A stretch of 64,000 nt of DNA from DATAUK01 sp036268295 (GTDB lineage: Bacteria; Actinomycetota; Actinomycetes; JAFAQI01). The stretch lies in the NCBI GenBank assembly GCA_036268295.1, contig DATAUK010000013.1:1-64000 (forward strand). Reading direction: 5' to 3'. The notes beneath the pieces are model-generated. The model was not told the DNA's origin. It saw only the letters and a list, made by a program, of their open reading frames with translations, and made no database searches. Below are positions 31,436 to 39,574 of the stretch, in pieces (the stretch's first letter is position 1; the number at the start of each line of letters is the position of its first letter). The position numbers and the translations under genes are program-made.

Positions 31436-32625
31436 TCACCGTCACCGGCCCGCCGGCCGATGCCGAGCGGGTCGCCCGGGCGGTGCTGCTCCGGGTCACC
31501 GAGCCGGCGATTCCCGGGATGGTGCGACATATCCGAGCAGTCGGGTGTGTCCAAGCGGTCGAGGACATCCGGCGGGGCGCTCCGATCGGCCAGGTCGATG
31601 TCGCGGCGCTCCAGCAGCGGATCCTCGATGCTTCCGGCGAGCGCGACCTCGCGGCAGCCGCCCGGCTCGGCGCTCGGCTGGTCTGTCCGGGCGATGCCGA
31701 GTGGCCGTTCGGCCTCGACGATCTCCTGCGCCGTGACGCCGACTGCCTGGCGCTGTGGGTGCGGGGACCGCTGTCGCTGCGGGTGGCGAGTGAGCGGGCG
31801 GTCGCGGTCGTCGGTACCCGCGCCGCTACCGATTACGGCCTGAGCGTCGCGGCCGATCTCGGTGCCGGGCTGGGCGAGCGGGGCTGGACCGTCGTGTCGG
31901 GACTTGCCTTCGGGATCGACGCGGCCGCGCATCGCGGTGCGCTCTCGGTGGCTGGTGCGACGGTGGCGGTCCTCGCCTGCGGTGTCGACGTCGCCTACCC
32001 ACGGGCGCACCGCAGCCTCTATGACCAGATCGTCGAGTCCGGCCTTGCGGTCAGTGAGCACCCGCCTGGGGCCGCGCCGCAGCGGGCACGGTTCCTGGTC
32101 CGCAACCGGCTGATCGCGGCGCTGAGTGCTGGGACGGTGGTCGTCGAGGCGGCACCGCGCAGCGGCGCTCGCTCCACCGCGCGCCATGCCGGTGAGCTGT
32201 TCCGCCACGTGATGGCGGTGCCCGGCCCGATCACCTCGACGCTGTCGGCCGGCTGCCACCAGCTGCTGCGTGACCGTCCCGACGCCGTACTGGTCACCAA
32301 GACCGACGAGGTGCTCGAGCAGGTCGGGGCGATGGGGGAGTTCGCGGAGCGGGTCAGCGGGCCGGTGCGGCGCCGCGACCTGCTCGGGCCCGCGGTGAGC
32401 CGGGTGCTCGATGCGGTTCCGGTAATTAAGCGGGCTCCGGCCGGGCGGATCGCGACGACGGCCGGCATGCGAGTGGATGCGGTTGAGGCCGCGCTCGCGG
32501 CGCTGTCGGTCCACGGGCTGGTGGAGAACGCCGAGGGCGGTTGGGCGATGACCACGCTGGGTCGCGCCGAGCGTCGCGCCGGATCGGGCGATGGGGGAGA
32601 GGAGTTGGTTCTCGGCTGGTGGTAG
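31432..32625 (+). CDS. dprA: DNA-processing protein DprA
   Basis: Loads RecA onto incoming single-stranded DNA. The 397 residues carry the Rossmann core AVAVVGTRAATDYG (about 122-135), GLAFGIDAAAHRGAL, CGVDVAYPRAH, and VVEAAPRSGARSTARHAGE, then a C-terminal winged-helix domain (about 320-385). GTG at 31432 overlaps the comM stop by four bases. The TAG at 32623-32625 is followed by 68 bp to the next gene. Confidence 0.94.
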   Translation: MITVTGPPADAERVARAVLLRVTEPAIPGMVRHIRAVGCVQAVEDIRRGAPIGQVDVAALQQRILDASGERDLAAAARLGARLVCPGDAEWPFGLDDLLRRDADCLALWVRGPLSLRVASERAVAVVGTRAATDYGLSVAADLGAGLGERGWTVVSGLAFGIDAAAHRGALSVAGATVAVLACGVDVAYPRAHRSLYDQIVESGLAVSEHPPGAAPQRARFLVRNRLIAALSAGTVVVEAAPRSGARSTARHAGELFRHVMAVPGPITSTLSAGCHQLLRDRPDAVLVTKTDEVLEQVGAMGEFAERVSGPVRRRDLLGPAVSRVLDAVPVIKRAPAGRIATTAGMRVDAVEAALAALSVHGLVENAEGGWAMTTLGRAERRAGSGDGGEELVLGWW

Positions 32626-32693
32626 CGCTCGCTTTCCGCGTATGGTTCACGGACTCGGCCAAGGGGTCGCCTTCGGATCGGAAGGTCTTGTCG

Positions 32694-34580
32694 ATGAACC
32701 GCTACACGGTGGGCGTTGGCGTGCTCGTTGTCTTGGGGGGCGCGAGCATGATCTCGGTCGCGACGGCGACCGGCGCGTACGCAATGTCGCCGACCCCTGT
32801 CTGCGGCGCGACGAGCTGCACGACGACGTTCGCTGAGACCGGCGTCGTACAGACCTTTACCGTGCCGAGCGTCGTGACCTCGGTACTGGTTACGGCCAGC
32901 GGGGGCCAGGGCGGCGACGAGACCGCAGGTGGTTCGGTCGTGGGGACTGGTGGTCGCGGCGGATCCTCGACCGCGGAAGTGTCAGTGACCGGGGCCGAGG
33001 TTCTGTCGATCGTGGTGGGCGGCGCGGGGGGCGACGCGGCGATTGCTAATCAAAGCGCCGGTCCCGCCGGTTTTGCTGGCGGTGGAGACGGCGGGACGGC
33101 CACCGCGGATCCTGGCGGCGGCGGAGGAGGCGGTTCCTTTGTCTTTGCCGGTGACGAAGGTCTGTTGGTCGCAGCCGGAGGGGGTGGCGGAGCATCCGAC
33201 GGCGTCTCCGGCGGCGACGGCGGAAGTGACAACGCTGATGCCACCGACGGATCCGCTGGCCAGAATAATGCCGCCGGCGGACACGCGGCCACGGCCGCAG
33301 CGAACGGCCTCAAAGGCGCGGCATTGTTCGCCGACATGAACGGCCAGTCAGGCTCGGGCACGGTCGCCGGTCCGATGTCGTTGCCGTCTGGAGGAGCCGG
33401 CGGCGGGATCCCCACCGATGAGCCCGAGGGTGGTGGTGGCGGTGGTGGTGGCGGCCATTTTGCTGGCGGTGGCGGTGGCGGAGATCCGTCGGCGCTTAAC
33501 GCTGGTGGCGGCGGTGGTGGCGCTGGGTTCGCAATCGCTGCGGCGACCAATGTGACCGGAACGGCGGGAACCCACAGTGGCAACGGCGTGGTCACTATCG
33601 GCTACGACAAGGTCGAGCAGGAGGTCATGATCACCTCGACCGCACCCGTCAGCCGGTTCGTCGGGCAGACCTACGACGTGACCACCGACACCGGTGGGGG
33701 ATCCGGAAACCCCGTGGTCCTATCTGTCGACGACGCGACCACCAACGACGCGTGCTCCCTGAGCGATTCGACGGTGTCCTTCGATCACGCGGGTAGCTGT
33801 GTGATCGACGCGGATCAGGCCGGCGATGATGACTACCAGGCGACACCGACGGCACAGCAGACTGTCACGGTGGTGCACAAGCCAAGCCTGACAGCGGTTT
33901 CGGTGACGCCGAGCACCATCCGTGTGGCGCTCACCGCCGCGGCGCCCAACGTAGGCACGCCGACCGGATCGGTGACGGTCACGGTCGATGGGAGCTTGGC
34001 CGGGATGGCTGAGCTCAGTGGCGGTGTCGTGACGCTGAACAACGCGGTGCCGGCCGGCAGCACCCACCATGTGGCGGCGACGTACGCCGGTGACAACGTA
34101 TTCAGTGGATCGTCGGGCACCGTGCAACGCCGGGATCCAACGGTGACGGTGACGGTGTCCAGCGCCAAGCGGGAGACGCACGGTTGGTATCGCCGGCCGG
34201 TCGTCGTCCACTTCCGTTGCATGGCGACCAGCGCCCCGCTGACCAATAGCTGTCCCGGATCGGTGGCCCTCTCGCGCAGCGGCAAGGGCCAGTCGGTCAG
34301 CCGGACCATCGCCGCGACAGATGGCGGCGCGGCGACAGCGACGGCCAAGGCGATCAACATCGACCAGGTCAAGCCGACGGTGAAGATCACCGGGCCGAAG
34401 GCGGGCAAGCGCTATCCGGGCAAGGTGCCGAAGGCTCGTTGCGCCGGCCGCGATGCGTTGTCCGGCGTACTGACCTGCACCCTGAGCCGGCACGTGTCGG
34501 GGCACCACGTCACAGTGGTCGCGACCGCGACCGACCGCGCCGGCAACGGTGCCAGCGGGCGGCTCACCTACACGATTTGA
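32694..34580 (+). CDS. Secreted glycine-rich protein with Ig-like repeats
   Basis: A 628-residue exported protein with no assigned function. A signal peptide (1-30, ending ATGAYA) is followed by a segment with paired cysteines (VCGATSCTTTF), a glycine-rich region (about 70-300, GGGGGG runs and AAGGGGGAS) of the type seen in ALK-like glycine-rich domains, and two or three Ig-like modules (about 305-520) including a PTGSVTVTVDG segment of the Big_3_5 kind. The C-terminal module has two cysteine pairs and ends ATDRAGNGASGRLTYTI. ATG at 32694 with GGAAGG at eight bases. It has been inserted between dprA and xerC; base use in the glycine part is GGT/GGC rich. Confidence 0.72.
   Translation: MNRYTVGVGVLVVLGGASMISVATATGAYAMSPTPVCGATSCTTTFAETGVVQTFTVPSVVTSVLVTASGGQGGDETAGGSVVGTGGRGGSSTAEVSVTGAEVLSIVVGGAGGDAAIANQSAGPAGFAGGGDGGTATADPGGGGGGGSFVFAGDEGLLVAAGGGGGASDGVSGGDGGSDNADATDGSAGQNNAAGGHAATAAANGLKGAALFADMNGQSGSGTVAGPMSLPSGGAGGGIPTDEPEGGGGGGGGGHFAGGGGGGDPSALNAGGGGGGAGFAIAAATNVTGTAGTHSGNGVVTIGYDKVEQEVMITSTAPVSRFVGQTYDVTTDTGGGSGNPVVLSVDDATTNDACSLSDSTVSFDHAGSCVIDADQAGDDDYQATPTAQQTVTVVHKPSLTAVSVTPSTIRVALTAAAPNVGTPTGSVTVTVDGSLAGMAELSGGVVTLNNAVPAGSTHHVAATYAGDNVFSGSSGTVQRRDPTVTVTVSSAKRETHGWYRRPVVVHFRCMATSAPLTNSCPGSVALSRSGKGQSVSRTIAATDGGAATATAKAINIDQVKPTVKITGPKAGKRYPGKVPKARCAGRDALSGVLTCTLSRHVSGHHVTVVATATDRAGNGASGRLTYTI
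33120..33525 (+). repeat. Glycine codon runs of the secreted glycine-rich protein
   Basis: Repeated GGTGGC/GGCGGA-type hexamers code for blocks of six or more glycines. Such runs are prone to slippage. No longer unit is conserved. Confidence 0.6.
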
Positions 34581-34584
34581 GCCA

Positions 34585-34603
34585 CCCACGCGGATAGCGT
34601 GGG
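34585..34603. terminator. Hairpin between the glycine-rich gene and xerC
   Basis: Perfect CCCACGC-GGATA-GCGTGGG starting five bases after the stop at 34580. It could end transcription of the secreted protein. Its right half overlaps the candidate xerC -10 hexamer, so the two functions may compete. Confidence 0.45.
34595..34600 (+). promoter_or_regulatory. Candidate -10 element for leaderless xerC transcript
   Basis: TAGCGT seven bases before ATG 34608, with no ribosome site between. Confidence 0.4.
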
Positions 34604-34607
34604 GGCC

Positions 34608-35516
34608 ATGGAGCTCGTGCCCGCATTCGCAGTCGTGCGGGAGCGCTATCTCGATCACCTGACGTTCGAGCGCGGCCTGTCCGAGCACACCGTCCGGGCT
34701 TACGACGGTGACGTCTCGAGCTTGCTCGACCATGCCGCACGGATGCAGTGCACCGACGTCTCGGGTCTGACCATCGCCGTGCTGCGGTCCTGGCTGGCCC
34801 GGCTTCACAGCCAGGGCGCCAGCCGGGCAACAATCGCCCGTCGGGCCTCCTCGGCGCGGGTGTTCACGGCATGGGCCGCCCGCGACGGTCTGGTGGCGAC
34901 CGATCCCGGCGTGCTGCTCGCCTCGCCGCGCAGCCGGCGGCCACTGCCGGAAGTGCTGCGGATCGAGGAGGCAGCGGCAGTGATGGACGCCGCGGCGCAC
35001 GACCGCACGCCGATCGGCGTACGGGACGCCGCGATCGTCGAACTGCTGTATGCGACCGGCGCCCGGGTCGGCGAGCTGTGCGGGCTCGATGTCGACGACC
35101 TCGACGCTGCCCGAAACACCGTGCGGTTGCTCGGAAAGGGCTCCAAGGAACGCACGGTGCCGCTCGGCGAGCCGGCGGCCGCGGCGGTCGGGAGCTGGCT
35201 ATCGATCGGCCGGCCGAGGCTCGCCACAGTGGACAGTGGCCCGGCGCTGCTGCTCGGTGCGCGAGGTGGCCGGATCGACCCGCGGACCGCCCGTCAGGTG
35301 GTTCACGACCGGCTCGCGGCGGTGCCGGGAGTGGCTGATCTGGGCCCCCACGGGCTGCGCCACAGTGCCGCGACACACCTGTTGGAAGGCGGCGCTGACC
35401 TCAGGAGCGTCCAGGAATTGCTCGGTCACGCTACCCTCGCTACAACGCAGATCTATACCCATGTGTCCATCGAGCGACTGAGGGCGACGTATGAGCGGGC
35501 GCACCCCCGAGCGTGA
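34608..35516 (+). CDS. xerC: Tyrosine recombinase XerC
   Basis: Site-specific recombinase that resolves chromosome dimers. The 302 residues have an N-terminal SAM-like core-binding domain (about 10-95; FERGLSEHTVRAYDGDV) and the catalytic set: arginine in GARVGELCGL, lysine in GKGSKERTVPL, HGLRHSAATHLLEGG, GHATLATTQIYTHV with tyrosine nucleophile. ATG 34608 (GTG 34599 would add three residues). It precedes the sigma factor, overlapping it by 26 bp; this position is standard for Xer proteins here. Confidence 0.94.
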   Translation: MELVPAFAVVRERYLDHLTFERGLSEHTVRAYDGDVSSLLDHAARMQCTDVSGLTIAVLRSWLARLHSQGASRATIARRASSARVFTAWAARDGLVATDPGVLLASPRSRRPLPEVLRIEEAAAVMDAAAHDRTPIGVRDAAIVELLYATGARVGELCGLDVDDLDAARNTVRLLGKGSKERTVPLGEPAAAAVGSWLSIGRPRLATVDSGPALLLGARGGRIDPRTARQVVHDRLAAVPGVADLGPHGLRHSAATHLLEGGADLRSVQELLGHATLATTQIYTHVSIERLRATYERAHPRA

Positions 35517-36327
35517 GAAGTCCACGCTTGAGGCCGACGACGCCAAGCCCGACCCGGCTGCCGTCGATGCGGCCATCGCCGAGCTGTGGCGTGAGTTCAA
35601 ATCCTCCGGCGAGCTGGCGCTGCGTGAGCGGCTGATCCTGCACTACTCACCGCTGGTGAAGTACGTCGCCGGCCGTGTCGGTGTCGGCCTGCCGCCGAAC
35701 ATCGAACAGGCCGATCTGGTGTCGTACGGCATCTTCGGGCTGATCGACGCGATCAACAAGTTCGACATCGAACGCGCGATCAAGTTCGAGACCTACGCGA
35801 TCAGCCGGATCAAGGGCGCGATCATCGATGAGCTGCGTGCGATCGACTGGATCCCGCGCTCGGTTCGCTACAAGGCGCGCGAGGTCGAGAAGGCTTACGC
35901 GGCGCTCGAGGCCCGGCTGCACCGCACGCCCAACGAGTCCGAGGTCGCCGAGGAGCTCGGCATCGCACTCGATGACCTGCACGCGATTTTCTCGCAGGTC
36001 TCGTTCGTCAACGTCATTGCGCTCGACGAGCTGCTCAACGTCGGCGGCGAGCGCGGCGACAAGCTCTCGCTGGTTGACACCCTCGAGGACACCAAGGCCG
36101 AGGACCCGGTCGCCGCGTTCGAGACCGAGGAGACGAAGTACCTCCTCGCCCGTGCGATCAACACCCTGCCGGAGCGCGAGAAGATCGTTGTCACCCTCTA
36201 CTACTACGAGGGCCTCACGCTCGCCGAGATCGGCCAGGTGCTCGGCGTCACCGAGAGCCGGATTTGCCAGATGCACACCAAGGCAGTCTTGCAGCTGCGA
36301 GGCAAGCTCGCCGATCAGAAGGACTAA
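35491..36327 (+). CDS. whiG: RNA polymerase sigma factor, WhiG/FliA family
   Basis: Group 3 sigma factor. The 278 residues have region 2 (YVAGRVGVGLPPNIEQADLV and KFDIERAIKFETYA, about 60-105), region 3 (DWIPRSVRYKAREVEKAYAAL) and region 4 (LPEREKIVVTLYYYEGLTLAEIG, near 228-250). In Streptomyces the orthologue at this place commits aerial hyphae to sporulation; in motile actinobacteria the same family directs flagellar genes. Without the anti-sigma gene the role here is unknown. ATG 35491 overlaps xerC. Confidence 0.93.
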   Translation: MSGRTPEREKSTLEADDAKPDPAAVDAAIAELWREFKSSGELALRERLILHYSPLVKYVAGRVGVGLPPNIEQADLVSYGIFGLIDAINKFDIERAIKFETYAISRIKGAIIDELRAIDWIPRSVRYKAREVEKAYAALEARLHRTPNESEVAEELGIALDDLHAIFSQVSFVNVIALDELLNVGGERGDKLSLVDTLEDTKAEDPVAAFETEETKYLLARAINTLPEREKIVVTLYYYEGLTLAEIGQVLGVTESRICQMHTKAVLQLRGKLADQKD

Positions 36328-36343
36328 CGTCAAACCGTCTCGT

Positions 36344-36375
36344 ATCAACCGAATGAGCAGCGATAAACGGTTGAT
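36344..36375 (+). terminator. Inverted repeat downstream of the sigma factor gene
   Basis: ATCAACCG (36344-36351) and CGGTTGAT (36368-36375) form a perfect eight-base stem with a 16-base loop, followed by a short T-rich run. It lies 17 bases after the stop and could also be a binding site for a regulator of the next gene. Confidence 0.45.
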
Positions 36376-36408
36376 TTGCGCAAGTTTGGCGAGTGACCAT
36401 CGGGGGTG

Positions 36409-36897
36409 ATGATTCGTCGGCTCACCGAAACCGACTGGGTGCTGCTGCGCGAGGTCCGGCTGGCGTCGCTCGCGGAGTCGCCGGCGGCCTTCGGGTCGAC
36501 GTACGCGCGTGAGCTCGAGTTCGACGAGGCGGAGTGGCGGCAACGGGCTGCCAGCAGCGGCTGGTACGTCGCAGCCGACGCCGAGGAGATCCTCGGCATC
36601 GTGGCGGGCTATCACGACGACTCCTCGCCGCCCGATCAGCGCCACCTGGTCGCGATGTGGGTCGCCCCCGAGGCGAGGGGCAGTGGGGTTGCGGCGGAAC
36701 TGGTCGAGGCGGTCGTGACCTGGGCCCGCGGCGATGGCGCGAGCGAGGTGACGCTCGGCGTCGCCGACGGCAACGAGCGGGCGCGCGCGTTGTATCTGAA
36801 CTGCGGTTTCGCCGCGACCGGCGCGCGCTTCCCGCTGCACAGCGACCCGGCGCGAGGGATCGACATCTACCGGCGGTCGGTCGATCCGCTCGGCTAG
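36409..36897 (+). CDS. GNAT-family N-acetyltransferase
   Basis: A 162-residue acyltransferase. MWVAPEARGSGVAAELVEAV (about 80-99) is motif A and ARALYLNCGFAATG the C-terminal motif B. A possible RimI-like or small-molecule role; the substrate is unknown. ATG 36409 (GTG 36406 is an alternative). Convergent with the M23-like gene, ends overlapping by four bases. Confidence 0.82.
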   Translation: MIRRLTETDWVLLREVRLASLAESPAAFGSTYARELEFDEAEWRQRAASSGWYVAADAEEILGIVAGYHDDSSPPDQRHLVAMWVAPEARGSGVAAELVEAVVTWARGDGASEVTLGVADGNERARALYLNCGFAATGARFPLHSDPARGIDIYRRSVDPLG

Positions 36898-37421
36898 CCC
36901 AGCGACGGGTCCAGCGGGAGCAGCCGAACCTGCTCGAGACCCAGCAGCGCCAGCGGGTCGAGGTAGTCCACGCCGCGCAACAGGCCCCAATGCAGGCACG
37001 CCGCCGGCAGGCAGTGCGAGCCGGCGAGGCTCAGCCTCCCGAGCACGGCACCGGCCCGGACCTGCTGGCCACGACGGACGTTGACCCGCAACGGCTGGTA
37101 CGTCGTTCGCAGCGCACCTGAGGTCACCGCGACGACGCCGACATGCGCGATCGTGCCGGCGAAGCTGACCATGCCGGCGCCAGCAGCGAAGACCTGCTCG
37201 CCGGCGGCTCCCGCGAGGTCGACGCCGCGGTTGCCCGCCAGCCACGGCTGCGGCGGCGGGTCGAAGTCGCGGACCACGCGATCCGGCACCGGCCGCAGCG
37301 GCCACGACCAGCCGGCAAGCGGATAGCCGACCGGCGCGACCGGAGCCGGCGGCGAAGCCGCCGGGAGCGAGAGAACCGCGCCGAGCACGCCAACCGCGCC
37401 GATCAACCGAAAGCCGGGCAT
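36894..37421 (-). CDS. LytM/M23-like exported protein, probably non-catalytic
   Basis: A 175-residue envelope protein with a signal peptide (about 1-25) and an M23 fold: WPLRPVPDRVVRDFDPP, GNRGVDLAGAAGEQVFAAGAG and CLHWGLLRGVDYLDPL. In M23 zinc hydrolases the first segment is HxGxD; here the histidine is asparagine (GNRGVD), so a zinc ligand is lost. CLHWG keeps the second histidine. Non-catalytic LytM proteins regulate amidases, so an indirect role in cell separation is possible. ATG 37421 with GGAGG upstream. The same family is commonly found just before rpsB. Confidence 0.8.
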   Translation of the reverse strand: MPGFRLIGAVGVLGAVLSLPAASPPAPVAPVGYPLAGWSWPLRPVPDRVVRDFDPPPQPWLAGNRGVDLAGAAGEQVFAAGAGMVSFAGTIAHVGVVAVTSGALRTTYQPLRVNVRRGQQVRAGAVLGRLSLAGSHCLPAACLHWGLLRGVDYLDPLALLGLEQVRLLPLDPSLG

Positions 37422-37589
37422 CGAGGACCACCTCCGCGGCCAACGATGACGCTGCCGAGCACCTGGATGTGGCCAGCTGGACGCGATGTGGACGACCACG
37501 GGGCTTGTGCACGTAGACTGAACGCAGCGATCCGCGCAAGCGGGTCGACTTCGCACGCCACCAGACCGCTCGGATCTTCAATCGGGCGG

Positions 37590-37626
37590 GGCGCGCCGTA
37601 CGGTCCCTTCGGGGTTCCGGCGCGCC
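37590..37626 (+). promoter_or_regulatory. Large hairpin in the rpsB leader
   Basis: GGCGCGCC at 37590-37597 recurs at 37619-37626; being its own reverse complement it can pair with its copy to enclose a CCC-TTC-GGG apex. It probably folds in the mRNA. S2 leaders in other bacteria are autoregulated, so a similar role is inferred. Confidence 0.45.
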
Positions 37627-37667
37627 GGAGGCGTCAGGCGCGGCGGCCGACCGGTCGTCGTGGACAA

Positions 37668-37683
37668 CCGGAGCGCACTCCGG
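37668..37683 (+). promoter_or_regulatory. Second hairpin in the rpsB leader
   Basis: CCGGAG-CGCA-CTCCGG, a perfect six-base stem with a tetraloop, 48 bases before the rpsB ATG. Confidence 0.4.
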
Positions 37684-37731
37684 CAGGGCTGCCCGGCAGA
37701 CCTGCGCGGCGGTGCGAGAGGAGCACCAACT

Positions 37732-38706
37732 ATGGCCGTCGTCACGATGCGCCAGCTGCTCGAGAGCGGCGTCCACTTCGGGCATCAGACCCGTCGCTGG
37801 AACCCGAAGATGAAGCGCTTCATCTTCACCGAGCGCAACGGCATCTACATCATCGACCTGCAGCAGTCGCTGACCTACATCGACCGCTCGTACGACTTCG
37901 TCAAGGAGACCGTCGCCCACGGCGGCACGATCCTGTTCATCGGGACCAAGAAGCAGGGTCAGGACGCGATCGCCGAGCAGGCGATGCGAGTCGGCATGCC
38001 GTATGTCAACCAGCGTTGGCTCGGCGGCATGCTCACCAACTTCTCCACCGTGCACAAGCGGTTGCAGCGCCTCAAGGAGCTCGAGGTCATCGAGTCCACC
38101 GGCGGCACCGCGGTGACCACGAAGAAGGAAGCCCTGATGATGTCCCGCGAGCGCGAGAAGCTGGCGCGCACGCTCGGCGGCATCCGCGACATGGCGAAGC
38201 TCCCGAGCGCCGTGTGGGTCGTTGACACCAACAAGGAGCACATCGCGGTCGCCGAGGCTCGCAAGCTCAAGATCCCGGTGGTCGCGATCCTCGACAGCAA
38301 CTGCGACCCGGACCTGGTCGACTACCCGATCCCCGGCAACGACGACGCGATCCGCTCGGTCGCGACGCTGACCCGCGTCGTCGCCGACGCGGTCGCCGAC
38401 GGCCTGATCGCGCGGGCCGCGGCTGCGGCCGGTGACGAGAAGCCCGAGCCGGGCGCACTCGGCACCGACGAGCCGCTCGCCGACTGGGAGCGCGAGCTGC
38501 TCCAAGGCGAGAAGGTGCTCGACGAGGACACCACGATCGCCATCGACCTGACCGAGGCAGCACCAGCGGCCGAGGCAACAGCGGCCGAGGCGACGCCGGC
38601 AGCCGAGGCAGCACCGGCCGCGCCAGCAGAGCCGGCAGCCGAGGCCGCGCCGGCCGAGGCGCCGCAAGCACCACCAGCCGAGCCAGAAGCGGCACCCGAG
38701 GCCTGA
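37732..38706 (+). CDS. rpsB: 30S ribosomal protein S2 with Ala/Glu/Pro-rich tail
   Basis: The first 245 residues are standard S2: MAVVTMRQLLESGVHFGHQTRR is split here as VTMRQLLESGVHFGHQ, NPKMKRFIF, GTKKQGQ, NQRWLGGMLTN. The end (about 245-324) is acidic and then a repetitive AEATPAAEAAPA-type tail. S2 in actinobacteria often carries such a tail. ATG 37732 is clear. A long structured leader precedes it. Confidence 0.96.
   Translation: MAVVTMRQLLESGVHFGHQTRRWNPKMKRFIFTERNGIYIIDLQQSLTYIDRSYDFVKETVAHGGTILFIGTKKQGQDAIAEQAMRVGMPYVNQRWLGGMLTNFSTVHKRLQRLKELEVIESTGGTAVTTKKEALMMSREREKLARTLGGIRDMAKLPSAVWVVDTNKEHIAVAEARKLKIPVVAILDSNCDPDLVDYPIPGNDDAIRSVATLTRVVADAVADGLIARAAAAAGDEKPEPGALGTDEPLADWERELLQGEKVLDEDTTIAIDLTEAAPAAEATAAEATPAAEAAPAAPAEPAAEAAPAEAPQAPPAEPEAAPEA
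38560..38700 (+). repeat. Low-complexity tail of rpsB
   Basis: GCA/GCC/GAG/CCA codon runs over about 140 bp with repeats of CAGCGGCCGAGGC-like units. It encodes the disordered C-terminus. Confidence 0.55.
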
Positions 38707-38748
38707 GCCTCACCACCGACGTACGACGAGGGAAGCGAGAACACTGAA

Positions 38749-39564
38749 ATGGCGGCCGACGCTGCTGAGGTAAAGCGGCTCCGCGATGCGACCGGCGCGG
38801 GGTTCATGGACTGCAAGCGTGCCCTGGAAGAGGCCGATGGCGACTTCGACAAGGCCATCGAGATCCTGCGCGTGAAGCAGGGGGCGAAAGTCGCCAAGCG
38901 TGGCTCGGAGCGCGAGGCCACCAACGGCCTGGTAGCGGCCGCCGAAGGCGCGATGATCGCGCTGAACAGCGAGACCGACTTCGTCGCGAAGAACGAGGAG
39001 TTCCAGGCCCTGGCTGCCGACATCGTCGCCCTCGCGGCGGCGAGCAGATCGGCCGATGTCGAGGCGCTTTCTGCCGCCACACTCAGCGATGGCCGCACGG
39101 TGTCGACCGCGATCGAACAGACCGCGGCCGCGATCGGTGAGAAGCTCGAGCTGGGCCAGGTTGTGGTCTACGACGGCAGGACGACCACCTATCTGCACCG
39201 GCGGGCCACCGACCTGCCGCCGCAGATCGGCGTACTCGTGCAGTTCGAAGGCGATGACGCCGAGACCGCACGCGGCATTGCGATGCAGGTCGCGACCTTC
39301 AACCCGCCTTACCTCACCCGCGACGAGGTGCCGGCGGACGTGGTCGACACCGAGAAGCGGGTGGCCGAGGCCAAGGCGCGCGAAGAAGGCAAGCCCGAGC
39401 AGGCACTGCCGAAGATCATCGAGGGCAGCGTGAACGGCTACTACGCCAACAACGTGCTGATCGAACAGAAGTACGTCCGCGACAACAAGAAGACGGTCAA
39501 GGCGGTTCTCGATGAGGCCGGCGTGACGATCACCAAATTCGTGCGCTTCGCGGTCGGTGGGTAA
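38749..39564 (+). CDS. tsf: Elongation factor Ts
   Basis: Nucleotide exchange factor for EF-Tu. The 271 residues include VKRLRDATGAGFMDCKRAL (about 8-26, the UBA-like domain), NSETDFVAKN (about 74-83) and the C-terminal YYANNVLIEQKYVRDNK. ATG 38749 with a purine-rich site upstream. It follows rpsB by 42 bp, as in most bacteria. Confidence 0.97.
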   Translation: MAADAAEVKRLRDATGAGFMDCKRALEEADGDFDKAIEILRVKQGAKVAKRGSEREATNGLVAAAEGAMIALNSETDFVAKNEEFQALAADIVALAAASRSADVEALSAATLSDGRTVSTAIEQTAAAIGEKLELGQVVVYDGRTTTYLHRRATDLPPQIGVLVQFEGDDAETARGIAMQVATFNPPYLTRDEVPADVVDTEKRVAEAKAREEGKPEQALPKIIEGSVNGYYANNVLIEQKYVRDNKKTVKAVLDEAGVTITKFVRFAVGG

Positions 39565-39574
39565 GACTCCACCT

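Larger units (their letters stand above)
37422..37731 (+). promoter_or_regulatory. Divergent M23-like/rpsB promoter region and rpsB leader
   Basis: A 310-bp gap with the promoter and long leader of rpsB. TAGACT at 37514-37519 is a candidate -10. Downstream are three structured segments, detailed below. The ribosome site is GAGAGGAG (37716-37723) nine bases before the ATG. Confidence 0.45.

Noticed and set aside
33120..33525. Glycine-codon runs as possible non-coding satellite
   Set aside because: The frame stays open through the runs, with a signal peptide before and Ig-like modules after them.
37590..37626. GGCGCGCC copies as transposon ends or a restriction feature
   Set aside because: They lie inside the rpsB leader, close together and with no transposase or target duplication; leader structure explains them better.
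35647..38667. A 1006-residue open frame on the minus strand
   Set aside because: It runs antisense across the sigma factor, GNAT and rpsB genes and is made of Arg, Leu and Asp runs. High GC gives long antisense frames; the plus-strand genes are conserved.
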